From JAOSJT01 sp035362335 (lineage in GTDB: Bacteria > Bacteroidota > Ignavibacteria > SZUA-365): DNA of 64,000 nt. The stretch is taken from assembly GCA_035362335.1 (NCBI GenBank), contig DAOSDL010000023.1:1-64000 (forward strand), given 5' to 3'. Shown here piece after piece: positions 40,550 to 48,968 of the stretch. Numbering within the stretch: position 1 is the stretch's first letter; every line of letters starts with the position of its first letter. The position numbers and the translations under genes are program-made. The notes below the pieces were generated by a model. It searched no databases. It was given only the letters and a program-made list of their open reading frames with translations, and was not told the DNA's origin.

Positions 40550-42493
40550 ATGCGTCTGCCTCTCGCATCGTTGCTGTTTGCTCTCATGCTGTGCTCCGGC
40601 ATTGTCCGGGCGCAGGAATTGCGCATTGAAGCGCCATCGCTGTTGTTGGATGGCGTGCCGTTCGAACTGCGCATCACCGCGGTCAATGCACACGGAGGCA
40701 TCGACACCACCGTGACGGCGATGATCGCGCCGGACGGTTTCGCGCTTCCGGCGGAAACGCAATGGATGCGCAATGGCACATACGTCACCAAGGAAGCCGT
40801 GGTGCGCGGCGGAGGCGAGCATTTACTCCGCGTGCTGCTGATACCGGACGACAGTGCAGCGGCCACGGGCGCTGTGCCATTGGAGCAGAACGTCGGCAGC
40901 CGCGTTATTCCGGGCATACTCAGCATATTGCCGCCGCTGCTCGCCATTGTCTTGGCCTTGCTGCTGCGGCAGGTGGTGGTGTCGCTCGTGGCGGGTATCT
41001 GGCTCGGGGCCACGTTCGTGTTTGGCTACGATCCCTTCGCCGGTTTTCTCCACGTGCTCGACCATTACATCGTGGGCGCATTGGCCGACAAGCAGCACAT
41101 GTCCATCATCGCCTTCAGCATGCTCTTCGGCGGCATGGTGGGCGTGATGTCGAAAAGCGGTGGCACCATGGGCATTGCGCACGCACTCACGCGCATGGCA
41201 TCGTCGCCACGGCGCGGCATGTTCGCCACCTGGCTGCTCGGTGTGGTGATTTTCTTCGATGACTACGCCAATTCGCTCATCGTGGGCAACACCATGCGGC
41301 CCATCACCGACAGATTGCGGATATCGCGGGAAAAGCTGGCCTATCTCGTGGACTCCACCGCGGCACCCGTGTCCAGCTTGCTCTTCATCAGCACCTGGAT
41401 CGGCTACGAGGTGGGCTTGATCGACGAGGGACTGAAACAGGCCGGCTGGGTGGGCATGAACGCCTATGCGGTGTTTATCGACATGCTGCCGTACAGCTTC
41501 TATCCTATTTTCACGCTGCTCTTCGCAGCCATGCTCATTCTGCTGCGCAGGGATTTCGGACCGATGTACCGCGCGGAAAAGCGCACGCGTACCGAAGGCA
41601 AGCTGTTTCGCGACGGCGCCCAACTCGCCACCGATCTCACCGAGTCGGCCAGCGTCATGCCCGCCGAGGGTGTGCAGCCCCGCTGGTGGAACGCCGCCCT
41701 GCCCATCCTCACCGTTGTGCTTGTGGCCCTGGCGGGATTGTATCTCACGGGCGTGGAGGCCTTGGAAGCGGCGGGGTCGAGCGAGCGCGGCATCGGCGCC
41801 ATCATCGGGCAGGCGGATTCGTATCGGGCATTGCTCTGGGCCTCGCTGCTCGCCTGTGTGGTGGCGATAGTGCTGGCCACCGCACAGCGCACCATCACCA
41901 TTCTCGAGGCCATGGACGCCTGGTTCAATGGGTTGAAATCCATGCTGCTCGCCATGCTGATACTGACCTTGGCGTGGAGCATCGGCAAGATCACCGCCGA
42001 TTTACACACGGCGGATTATCTCGTGTTGCTGCTTCGCGGCACACTCGATCCGCAATGGCTGCCGCTGTTCACCTTTCTCGTGGCGGCGGTCATCAGCTTC
42101 GCCACAGGCACAAGCTGGGGCACCATGGGCATTATGATGCCGCTGGTGCTGCCTCTGGCCGTGGTGCTGGGTGGCGATGCGGGGTTGGATCAGGCGCATG
42201 CGTACAGTGTGGTGCTCGGCACCATCGCCTCGGTCCTCGCGGGCGCGGTGTTCGGCGACCACTGCTCTCCCATATCGGATACAACCATCCTGAGTTCCAT
42301 GGCCTCGGCCTGCGACCATATCGATCATGTGCGCACGCAGCTCCCGTATGCGCTCGTTCCCGCGTTGCTCTCGATTGTGGTTGGACTGTTGCCTGCGGGC
42401 TACGACATTTCTCCCATGTTCACACTGCCGCTGGGCATACTCGCCATGCTGCTGACTGTGCGCTTCCTCGGCAAGCGCGTCGCCGATGCATGA
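40550..42493 (+). CDS. NhaC-family Na+/H+ antiporter with exported N-terminal domain
   Basis: A 647-residue protein. The antiporter body (about residues 120-640) has many helices and NhaC-family marks such as MLFGGMVGVMSKSGGTMGIAHALT, FFDDYANSLIVGNTMRPI, DSTAAPVSSLLFISTWIGYE and FATGTSWGTMGIMMPLV, then GDHCSPISDTTILSS. The unusual part is a signal peptide (about 1-22) plus a soluble beta-rich domain (about 23-120: LRIEAPSLLLDGVPFELRITAVNAHGGIDTTV), which sits in the periplasm before the first antiporter helix. Substrate is probably Na+ for H+, or another small cation or amino acid as some NhaC relatives use. No clear ribosome binding site. Confidence 0.87.
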   Translation: MRLPLASLLFALMLCSGIVRAQELRIEAPSLLLDGVPFELRITAVNAHGGIDTTVTAMIAPDGFALPAETQWMRNGTYVTKEAVVRGGGEHLLRVLLIPDDSAAATGAVPLEQNVGSRVIPGILSILPPLLAIVLALLLRQVVVSLVAGIWLGATFVFGYDPFAGFLHVLDHYIVGALADKQHMSIIAFSMLFGGMVGVMSKSGGTMGIAHALTRMASSPRRGMFATWLLGVVIFFDDYANSLIVGNTMRPITDRLRISREKLAYLVDSTAAPVSSLLFISTWIGYEVGLIDEGLKQAGWVGMNAYAVFIDMLPYSFYPIFTLLFAAMLILLRRDFGPMYRAEKRTRTEGKLFRDGAQLATDLTESASVMPAEGVQPRWWNAALPILTVVLVALAGLYLTGVEALEAAGSSERGIGAIIGQADSYRALLWASLLACVVAIVLATAQRTITILEAMDAWFNGLKSMLLAMLILTLAWSIGKITADLHTADYLVLLLRGTLDPQWLPLFTFLVAAVISFATGTSWGTMGIMMPLVLPLAVVLGGDAGLDQAHAYSVVLGTIASVLAGAVFGDHCSPISDTTILSSMASACDHIDHVRTQLPYALVPALLSIVVGLLPAGYDISPMFTLPLGILAMLLTVRFLGKRVADA

Positions 42494-42577
42494 CTGTGTC
42501 TGCCGCGAAAATCCGTGATCCCGCAGGCACGCGTGCGCTGTCCTCGATTGGAATCGGCCTTACCTTGGCGCTGCCGG

Positions 42578-43783
42578 TTACCCGGCGTCGCTTGAGTCCC
42601 GCCGCAACACATAGAGCGGGATTTCGGCCGGACAGCCGATGCGGTAGGGAAACCAGTGCCCCGCGCCGGCGGACACGTACAGCTTGGCGTCGTCCTTCTC
42701 GTACACACCCCACATGTATTTCTCCGGATTGATGGCGTAGAGCAAACTCCGTCCATTAAAGCCGATTTGCCCGCCATGCGTATGACCGGCCAGGGTAAGC
42801 TGCACGCCATTGGGCGCCGCCACATCGAAGCCCATGGGCCTATGCGACAATGCTATGGTGAAGGCCTCGGAGGGCTGATCCTTCAACGCGCGCTCCAGCG
42901 TGCGATCGAAGAAATTCGGCGACATGCGGCTGATCATCTGCGGGTCGTCCAGGCCCGCGAGATACAGCGAGGCCTCGCCGATGCGGATTTCCGCACCCGT
43001 ATCGCGTAGCAGCGGAATGGGGCCGCGCTCGTACGAGCGCACGATACTCTCGATGCCGCGAAAGTACTCGTGATTGCCGATGGACGCGTACGCACCGTAG
43101 CGCGACGGAATGGCCGCCGCGAGCCGCAGCGCATCGAGGTAATTCGCTGCGTCGTCCGAGAAGTCGCCCGTGATGAGCACGAGATCGGGACGCAGTGCCG
43201 CGGCGCGCTCGGCCATACGCTCGAGATCGTCGAGGCCGATGAAAAACCCGACATGCACGTCGGAGATATGCAGTATGCGTAACCCTTCCAGCGCGGGCGG
43301 CAGCGCGGGATACCGCAGAGGCACGACCGGGAAGCGCGGCTCGGCGTAGCCATTAGCCAGGCCCTTCGCGCCAGCCGCCACCGCAAGCACCGGAAACACC
43401 GCCGCCGATGTGGTGAGTACGCGGCGACGCATCGGATCCGGAGCGCTTTCCGCTTTGCGCCGCGTGCGCAGCCAGCGCAGCACACGATCCACCGTGTGCA
43501 GGATGGCGGAAAACGGCAGCGACAACATCAAGGCAACACCGGTGACGAACACCGCAGCCGACACGCTCGCGCCCACGGCCACCAGCCATTCCAGTCCGCC
43601 GAGTATGCCCAGCGTCCACAGGCTCAGAAACACGATGCCGGTGAGCGGCACACCCCAGGAAACGCGCCGCACCCACGCATGCTTCCACCAGTCCCGATGC
43701 AGTGCGCGCAGCAGCAGAATTTCCACAGCGCTGAGGATGAGGATGGTGATGGTGCTGAAAATCACCGGGAAAAATGGACGCAT
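42578..43783 (-). CDS. Membrane-anchored metallophosphoesterase (YkoQ/YaeI type)
   Basis: A 401-residue protein with four N-terminal membrane segments (about residues 1-110), then a positively charged twin-Arg-like RRRVLTTSAAVFPVLAVAAG, then a calcineurin-type phosphoesterase domain. The metal-binding motifs are LHISDVHVG, TGDFSDD, IGNHEYF, LSHRP and LAGHTHGGQ. This YkoQ/YaeI group includes UDP-diacylglucosamine-type and lipid phosphoesterases, but the substrate is not evident. It converges on the NhaC gene and is divergent from the propeller gene. Confidence 0.92.
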   Translation of the reverse strand: MRPFFPVIFSTITILILSAVEILLLRALHRDWWKHAWVRRVSWGVPLTGIVFLSLWTLGILGGLEWLVAVGASVSAAVFVTGVALMLSLPFSAILHTVDRVLRWLRTRRKAESAPDPMRRRVLTTSAAVFPVLAVAAGAKGLANGYAEPRFPVVPLRYPALPPALEGLRILHISDVHVGFFIGLDDLERMAERAAALRPDLVLITGDFSDDAANYLDALRLAAAIPSRYGAYASIGNHEYFRGIESIVRSYERGPIPLLRDTGAEIRIGEASLYLAGLDDPQMISRMSPNFFDRTLERALKDQPSEAFTIALSHRPMGFDVAAPNGVQLTLAGHTHGGQIGFNGRSLLYAINPEKYMWGVYEKDDAKLYVSAGAGHWFPYRIGCPAEIPLYVLRRDSSDAG

Positions 43784-43949
43784 GGGAACCGCCTCTCCGC
43801 TCTATTCGTACATACTCGCTGTTTCTTGCCGTTGAAAATTGGCATTTCAGCAATATCGAGCATACAAGTTCTTGATTGGAACGTCTCTTATCACTACCAT
43901 TGCAAGTGCCCAAGATCCGACCTTTGTCCACAGTCAAACGAGTGATACT

Positions 43950-44966
43950 ATGAAACAATTCCTCTCCTTCTTCGCCGCGCTCGTCCTCACTGTTCTTATC
44001 CTCGCCCCCGGGGCGACCGCGCAGAAGACCTGGGTGTACGCCGCACTCACCGACGAAGGCAACGTCGCGATCATCGATCCCGCCACCAACAAACTGCAAC
44101 AGCGCATTCAGGTTGGACGCGAGCCGGTGTCGGTGGCGTTCAACGCCGACAAAAGCCGCCTCTACATCAGCAACACCGGCGATATCACCGTGTCCATCAT
44201 GGACGTGAAGGACGCGCGCGTGGCGCAGGTGCTGCGACTGCCGGTCAACCGCCGCGGCATTTACGCCGGCGTGATGATTCGCAACTGGGAAGGCACGCGC
44301 ATGTACGTGGCCGAGCGCTCCGATACACCCGATCGCGACCTCCGCGTGTACGTGATCGACGCGCAGAAGGAACTCATCACCGCGCAATTCGACGCGGGGC
44401 AGAACATCACCGCGCTGTCCGTGTCCAACGACGGCACGAAAATTTTCGTGGCGAATGCCGGCAGCGGCATCTCGGTGTACGACACGCAGAATTTCCAGCG
44501 CCTCGGCACCATCGGCGCCATCAACGGCTTCGCCGGTACACTGTCGGGCGTGGCATGCAGCCCGACGGCCGATCTCGCCTACGCCAGTTACGGTCCCGCG
44601 AATAAAATTCAGGTCATCAACACCGCCACCATGCAGCAGAGCGGCGTGATCGATGTGCCGAAGTACCACACGGGCTCGCAGAAGGAAATCGTGTTCAGCC
44701 CCGATGGCCGCTACGCGTTCGCCGTGAATCACAAGAATGTGTTCAAGGAAGTCGATGGCGTGAACGTGATCGATGCCGCCAAGAACGAAATCATCAAGCT
44801 GTTCAACTCGGGTGTGGTGATGAAGGGCATTGCCGTGACCGAGGACAACAAGATGGTATACATCGCCGCCAACGATCTCAAGTGGTACAGTCTCGTCACG
44901 CTCGAGCATATCCGCTCCATCTCGCCGCGCACCACCATCGGTGGTATCGCGGTGGTGTATCGCTGA
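43950..44966 (+). CDS. Exported YncE-like beta-propeller protein
   Basis: A 338-residue protein with a signal peptide (MKQFLSFFAALVLTVLILAPGATAQ) and about six to seven blades of the YVTN/YncE type, such as YAALTDEGNVAIIDPATNKL, VAFNADKSRLYISNTG, LSVSNDGTKIFVANAGSGISVYD and IVFSPDGRYAFAVNHKN. Such propellers are common surface or periplasmic scaffolds with no catalytic residues. I start at 43950; 37 residues of unrelated sequence precede it in the same frame. A strong terminator follows at 44988-45018. Confidence 0.87.
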   Translation: MKQFLSFFAALVLTVLILAPGATAQKTWVYAALTDEGNVAIIDPATNKLQQRIQVGREPVSVAFNADKSRLYISNTGDITVSIMDVKDARVAQVLRLPVNRRGIYAGVMIRNWEGTRMYVAERSDTPDRDLRVYVIDAQKELITAQFDAGQNITALSVSNDGTKIFVANAGSGISVYDTQNFQRLGTIGAINGFAGTLSGVACSPTADLAYASYGPANKIQVINTATMQQSGVIDVPKYHTGSQKEIVFSPDGRYAFAVNHKNVFKEVDGVNVIDAAKNEIIKLFNSGVVMKGIAVTEDNKMVYIAANDLKWYSLVTLEHIRSISPRTTIGGIAVVYR

Positions 44967-44987
44967 CATCCTGCAAGGCAACCGTTC

Positions 44988-45018
44988 AGGGCGCGGATAT
45001 CCCGCGCCCTTTTTTTTT
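44988..45018 (+). terminator. Intrinsic terminator after the propeller gene
   Basis: AGGGCGCGG (44988-44996) pairs with CCGCGCCCT (45002-45010) across a 5-nt loop and is followed by a run of nine T (45010-45018). It is 22 nt past the stop codon. Confidence 0.95.
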
Positions 45019-45185
45019 GACAATACCGCAGCGTCACCGGAGAACCCGTGCATCGCGCGGAAGGATCGCTACGCAGCGGACGGAAAACTTTTTGGCCATC
45101 GCCGAGTGTTTCGCTTTCCGAGTGCATCTTTTCTATTTCGGATAGCTGTTGTATTTTTTTCCTTTCCCCGGCTACAGGTAGACAC

Positions 45186-45833
45186 GTGAAGCATTACGTT
45201 TCCAACAAGAAAGAAACCCCGCGTATGTTCGAGAGCAACTTCATGGAGTTCTTCTCGCGCGTGCACTGGACGGTACCCCTCATCATTTTCCTTCCGGTGA
45301 TCACGACCCTGGCGGGCATCGGGATGCTCAAGCATCACAACACCATCGGCGACACGGCCATGTACGCGGTGTTTGGCCTGGCCTTCTGGACGTTCACCGA
45401 ATACTCGCTGCACCGCTTCGTGTTTCACTACCACCCGAAAAGCGCGTGGGGAGGAAAAATTCACTGGATGTTCCACGGCGTGCATCACGATTATCCGAGC
45501 GATCCGCTGCGCCTGGTGATGGTTCCTTCCGTGAGCCTCCCGCTGGCTTCGCTGTTTTTCCTGCTGTTCTGGTGGGCAATGGGTTTGGCGGCTGCGCTGC
45601 CTTTCACGGCGGGCTTTCTTGCCGGCTATCTGTTCTATGACATCACACATTACGCGGTGCATCATTTTCCGGTCAAGGGACGCGTGTTCGGCACGTTGCG
45701 CGAGTTGCACATGCGCCATCACTTTCAGGATCCCGAGCGGGGCTTCGGCGTGAGTTCGCCGTTGTGGGATCTGGTATTCGGCACAACCCTGCATCGCAGC
45801 GCGACCGATCGCGCGGAAACGGGCAAAGGGTGA
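45186..45833 (+). CDS. Fatty-acid hydroxylase (sterol desaturase/FA2H superfamily)
   Basis: A 215-residue diiron membrane enzyme of the fatty-acid 2-hydroxylase superfamily. The eight-plus His ligands are arranged as HRFVFH, HGVHHD, HYAVHH and HMRHH (about residues 75-187) between three or four hydrophobic segments. I use a GTG start at 45186 because the predicted N-terminus, KHYVSNKKETPRMFESNFMEFF, matches Bacteroidota homologues from the first residues (KNYVSNK type). An ATG at 45225 is an alternative. In sphingolipid-making bacteria such enzymes hydroxylate acyl chains. It converges on the NlpC/P60 gene across a strong terminator. Confidence 0.88.
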   Translation: MKHYVSNKKETPRMFESNFMEFFSRVHWTVPLIIFLPVITTLAGIGMLKHHNTIGDTAMYAVFGLAFWTFTEYSLHRFVFHYHPKSAWGGKIHWMFHGVHHDYPSDPLRLVMVPSVSLPLASLFFLLFWWAMGLAAALPFTAGFLAGYLFYDITHYAVHHFPVKGRVFGTLRELHMRHHFQDPERGFGVSSPLWDLVFGTTLHRSATDRAETGKG

Positions 45834-45852
45834 CCTTCAGACAATCTGTATC

Positions 45853-45890
45853 AACGAAAAAGGGCCGTCGATGGACGGCCCTTTTTCGTT
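45853..45890. terminator. Bidirectional terminator between hydroxylase and NlpC/P60 genes
   Basis: A 17-bp perfect stem, AACGAAAAAGGGCCGTC with GACGGCCCTTTTTCGTT, and a GATG loop. Its outer A5 and T5 segments supply a T tract in both directions. It sits 19 nt past the hydroxylase stop and 15 nt before the NlpC/P60 stop. Confidence 0.92.
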
Positions 45891-45905
45891 GTGAACAATC
45901 CGAAA

Positions 45906-46637
45906 CTACGGGTTCACATACACACCACTGCGATCCGCATCCGCCACCTGCATGCTGGTGAAACGTCCGCCCCAGCGGAAACGCTTCTGATAGTACCCGT
46001 CGGTGATGTGATTGAAGGTCACGCCGATGGATGTGGAAGAATGCGCGAACACGCCGTTGCCGAGATAGATGCCCACGTGGCCGATACGCTTCGACGAACG
46101 CCGGGTACCGGAGAAGAACATCAGATCGCCGAATTGCAGACTGTCGACAGAGTAAATCGGCGTAAACTCCTTGGACTGCGCGCTGGAGGAATTGCCGATG
46201 CTCTGCCCCAACGCCTGATCCACAACGGTGCGCACGAAGCCCGAGCAATCGAATCCCGCGGCCGAACGCCCGCCGTAACGATACGGCGTACCCAACCATC
46301 GATCGATGGTGCTGAGCAGTTGCAGGCGCATGGTGGGATTGGCGAAGGGAGAGCGTGTGTCGAAGGGGTAGGAGATGGGGACGATGGCACTGGCGTTGTA
46401 GAAGATTTCCTCGAATCGCATCGTCCTGGCTTCGAGAATATCTGCGTACTGGGGCAGGTACTCACGGAGCAGGGCCATGGCGGCGACTTTGCGAGCGAGT
46501 TTCTTCTGGGCGGCGCGCGTGCTGGGGGAGGTGAGGGAGGTGGTGTTGTTGACCGAGCCGAACAGTGTGGCCGGTGCAATACTGAAGCCGACTATCAGTG
46601 TCAGCAAGAGCAGAAGTTTGATTGTACTTCGCTTCAT
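45906..46637 (-). CDS. NlpC/P60 cell-wall hydrolase
   Basis: A 243-residue exported peptidoglycan endopeptidase. The signal peptide (MKRSTIKLLLLLTLIVGFSIAPA) precedes a helical linker and a C-terminal NlpC/P60 papain-like domain (about residues 110-235) with GTPYRYGGRSAAGFDCSGFVRTV (catalytic Cys), the GDLMFFSG strand, RIGHVGIYLGNGVFAH (catalytic His) and the third polar residue region AHSSTSIG. Such enzymes cut the gamma-D-Glu-Dap bond of the stem peptide. It stands alone on the minus strand. The 420-nt gap before the AI-2E gene contains only word repeats. Confidence 0.93.
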   Translation of the reverse strand: MKRSTIKLLLLLTLIVGFSIAPATLFGSVNNTTSLTSPSTRAAQKKLARKVAAMALLREYLPQYADILEARTMRFEEIFYNASAIVPISYPFDTRSPFANPTMRLQLLSTIDRWLGTPYRYGGRSAAGFDCSGFVRTVVDQALGQSIGNSSSAQSKEFTPIYSVDSLQFGDLMFFSGTRRSSKRIGHVGIYLGNGVFAHSSTSIGVTFNHITDGYYQKRFRWGGRFTSMQVADADRSGVYVNP

Positions 46638-46950
46638 AGGACTCCGCTTTTACGGTACATCATTGAACAGTTTCTCCTCCCCGATCGGGTCGGGGGGATT
46701 TTTAAAGGTAAGGCATCAATCCATACGAGGCAACCCTTGCGCCGATTTCGTGCCAGCGCCGCACAGGCCCCCATACATTGCCCCGAAGCGCTCCCACCCT
46801 CACGACACCCGCTCCACAGGCCCTCGCGCGCATTGTCGGCATCGCGCCAGCCGGAAAAATCCCCTTCCGAACGCCCCTGCTCAGTTGCCGAATTCCCGAC
46901 GCTTGTGCCATGATTGCCTCGAATGCGCGATATTATCTGCATTCGACGAA

Positions 46951-47010
46951 ACCCTCCGTGCCCTCCGTGTTGGCGCGGCCCTCCGTGTTCTCTGTGCCGG
47001 CCAAGCCCCG
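46951..47010. repeat. CCCTCCGTG nonamer repeats
   Basis: The 9-mer CCCTCCGTG occurs at 46952, 46961 and 46979, the second directly abutting the first, followed by TTCTCTGTG and related words. It is in the 420-nt gap (46638-47057) that otherwise shows no gene; a weak family resemblance to the 14.9 and 40.4 kb tracts is visible. Confidence 0.5.
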
Positions 47011-47057
47011 TGTTTTGCCCCATGTTCGCGCCGCAGCTATGTTGCAGTATCACTTCG

Positions 47058-48119
47058 ATGGATGCAATCATGACGAACAAGGAACAGAACGTTTCCACGG
47101 TGTTTCTCGGAATACTCACGCTGATCGCGCTGGGTACGGTGCTGGTACTCATGAAGTCGGTGCTGCTGCCGCTGGTGCTGGCGGTGTTCCTGTCCTACAT
47201 CTTCAAACCCATCGTGCTGTATCTGCGAAGCAAGCGCGTGCCGAATGTGATCGCGCTGCTGGTGGTGTTTCTGTTCATTTCCGGCCTGTTCTTCGGACTG
47301 GGCAGCATCATCTACTCCAGCGTGGCCACTTTTGTCCGCGAAGTGCCCAAATATCAGGACCGCCTCGCCGTGCTCCTGACCAACAGCAGCGCCTGGTTGC
47401 AGCACACGGCCGGACAACTCGGCTTCGATGTCACCGGCATGTCTCCGGCGGATGTGATCGACGTAGGCTCGGTCGGGGCCTTTGTCACCAGCAGCGCGGG
47501 CTCCTTCCTGACGCTGCTGAGCGATTTTTTCGTTGTGATACTGCTGATGTTCTTTATTCTCGCGGGAAGCGGTACGCTGGCGGGCAAGGTGGAGCAGGCC
47601 TTGGCCGAGCGCCACTCTCAAGCCGTGGCCGCGATGATTCGCACCATTGATGTGAAAGTGCGCCAGTACCTGATCGCGAAAACGCTGATCAGTCTTGCCA
47701 CAGGAGCGCTCACCACCGTGACCTTGCTCATCCTGGGTGTGGATTTCGCCTTGCTCTGGGGCTTCCTCACCTTCCTGCTCAATTTCATTCCGAATATCGG
47801 ATCGATCGTGGCGGTGTTTTTTCCCCTGCTGTTTTCGCTGCTGCAATTCGACACGCTCGCCACTCCGCTGCTGGTGCTGGTGATCCTGGTGGTGATGCAG
47901 AATCTGATGGGCAATGTGATAGAACCGAAGCTCATGGCCTTCAGCCTCGATCTCAGTCCGCTGCTGGTGCTTATCGCCTTGCTGCTCTGGGGTTGGCTCT
48001 GGGGGATCTGGGGCATGATACTCTCCGTCCCCATCATGTCCACCATTAAAATCGTGTGCGAGAATATCGACGGGCTCAAACCCATCGCCGTGCTCATGAG
48101 CGGAGGCAAAACCCGCTGA
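47058..48119 (+). CDS. AI-2E family (YdiK/PerM-like) membrane transporter
   Basis: A 353-residue polytopic inner membrane protein of the AI-2E/UPF0118 family. About eight hydrophobic segments are present; conserved marks are LLPLVLAVFLSYIFKPIV, SLATGALTTVTLLILGVDFALLWGFLTFLLNFIPNIGS and IEPKLMAFSLDLSPLLVLIALLLWGWLWGIWGMILSVPI. Members range from autoinducer or H+/Na+ transporters to unknown permeases; the substrate here is unknown. ATG codons at 47058 and 47070 are both possible starts; 48 residues of unrelated sequence upstream in frame are excluded. Confidence 0.9.
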   Translation: MDAIMTNKEQNVSTVFLGILTLIALGTVLVLMKSVLLPLVLAVFLSYIFKPIVLYLRSKRVPNVIALLVVFLFISGLFFGLGSIIYSSVATFVREVPKYQDRLAVLLTNSSAWLQHTAGQLGFDVTGMSPADVIDVGSVGAFVTSSAGSFLTLLSDFFVVILLMFFILAGSGTLAGKVEQALAERHSQAVAAMIRTIDVKVRQYLIAKTLISLATGALTTVTLLILGVDFALLWGFLTFLLNFIPNIGSIVAVFFPLLFSLLQFDTLATPLLVLVILVVMQNLMGNVIEPKLMAFSLDLSPLLVLIALLLWGWLWGIWGMILSVPIMSTIKIVCENIDGLKPIAVLMSGGKTR

Positions 48120-48177
48120 GCACGAGCTGGCTCGAACGCGTTCGAGCCGCATAGACGCGGACGGCGGCGACAGCAAC

Positions 48178-48208
48178 AAAAACGGGCGCCCGCTATGCCG
48201 GACGCCCG
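48178..48208 (-). terminator. Terminator of the Hsp20 gene
   Basis: On the minus strand CGGGCGTCC pairs imperfectly with GGGCGCCCG (six plus three base pairs around a mismatch, loop CATAG-like), and a run of five T follows (plus-strand A at 48178-48182). It lies about 27 nt beyond the hsp20 stop. Confidence 0.7.
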
Positions 48209-48234
48209 CGAGGGTAATGTGCGAAAGTGTTGCT

Positions 48235-48675
48235 TTACGAGATGGTGATCTGCTTCGGCTTCACTTCCTCGGCCTTGGGCACGGCAATGGTGAGTACACC
48301 ATCCTTGTAATTGGCGCTGATCTTGTCCGCGTTGACCATGGTCGGGAAGTTGAAGGAGCGGTAGAATTTCCCGTACACACGCTCCACGCGGTGGCAGGTG
48401 GCTTCCTTGCTCTCCTCCACCGCCTTGCGCTCGCCGCTGATCTTCAGCGTGTTGTCGGCAAAGTTCATCTTGATGTCCTCCTTCTTCAGACCGGGGAGAT
48501 CGAAGGTCAAGGTGTACACGTCGCTGTCTTCGACAATATCCACCGTCGGGCTCCACACCGCCGACTCGTAATCCTCGTCGCGCGTGGGCTTGGGGGTGAA
48601 ACCGGAAAACACGCGGTTCATTTCGCGCTGCAAGTTCATCAGATCGTTTACCGGGTTCCAGCGGGTGATTGTCAT
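48235..48675 (-). CDS. Hsp20/alpha-crystallin small heat-shock protein
   Basis: A 146-residue small heat-shock protein. The N-terminus (MTITRWNPVNDLMNLQREMNRVF) and the alpha-crystallin domain (about residues 40-135: VDIVEDSDVYTLTFDLPGLKKEDIKMNFADNTLKISGERK, then FYRSFNFPTMVNADKISANYKDGVLTIAVPK) are typical. It ends ITIS, a variant of the I-x-I tail that packs in the oligomer. ATP-independent holdase role. Divergently transcribed from the co-chaperone gene across an AT-rich 293-nt gap. Confidence 0.96.
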   Translation of the reverse strand: MTITRWNPVNDLMNLQREMNRVFSGFTPKPTRDEDYESAVWSPTVDIVEDSDVYTLTFDLPGLKKEDIKMNFADNTLKISGERKAVEESKEATCHRVERVYGKFYRSFNFPTMVNADKISANYKDGVLTIAVPKAEEVKPKQITIS

Positions 48676-48968
48676 GGCGTTTCCTCCTGTAATGGCGTTG
48701 GTTGAAATCGTTTGTTCAGTTGCCCAAGTAGAATCACAAGCCGTGCCAATGATATTTTTGCGCCGTTATGACATGTCGTCACGCCAATTTGTCATTTTTC
48801 AAAAATTCAACCTGCCCCACATGAAGTCGATGCGCCGTTCTGGCAGATGGATGCGACATTTCGTCATCCAATCCTGTGTTTTTCTATTCATGGTATGAAA
48901 ATTGATTCCATCCACCTCATCCATCACAGGGCGACGGAAGCGCGTCGAAGGTGACGGAGGAAAGAAAC
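48676..48968. promoter_or_regulatory. AT-rich divergent region between Hsp20 and DnaJ-like genes
   Basis: This 293-nt gap is visibly AT-richer than its flanks, especially 48740-48900, and must hold the promoters of two divergent stress genes. I see a perfect 8-nt palindrome GACATGTC within TATGACATGTCGTCACG, but no CIRCE element or clear sigma32/sigma54 consensus. No gene. Confidence 0.4.

Noticed and set aside
43353..45053. A long minus-strand open frame of 566 codons antisense to the propeller gene and the phosphoesterase
   Set aside because: It is the GC-rich shadow of the real plus-strand propeller gene; the protein is His/Arg-rich, has no conserved motif and overlaps well-supported genes throughout.
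48676..48968. Sigma54 or CIRCE promoter signals between Hsp20 and the J-domain gene
   Set aside because: Candidate TGGCA-like and TTAGCACTC-like matches lack the correct second half or spacing.
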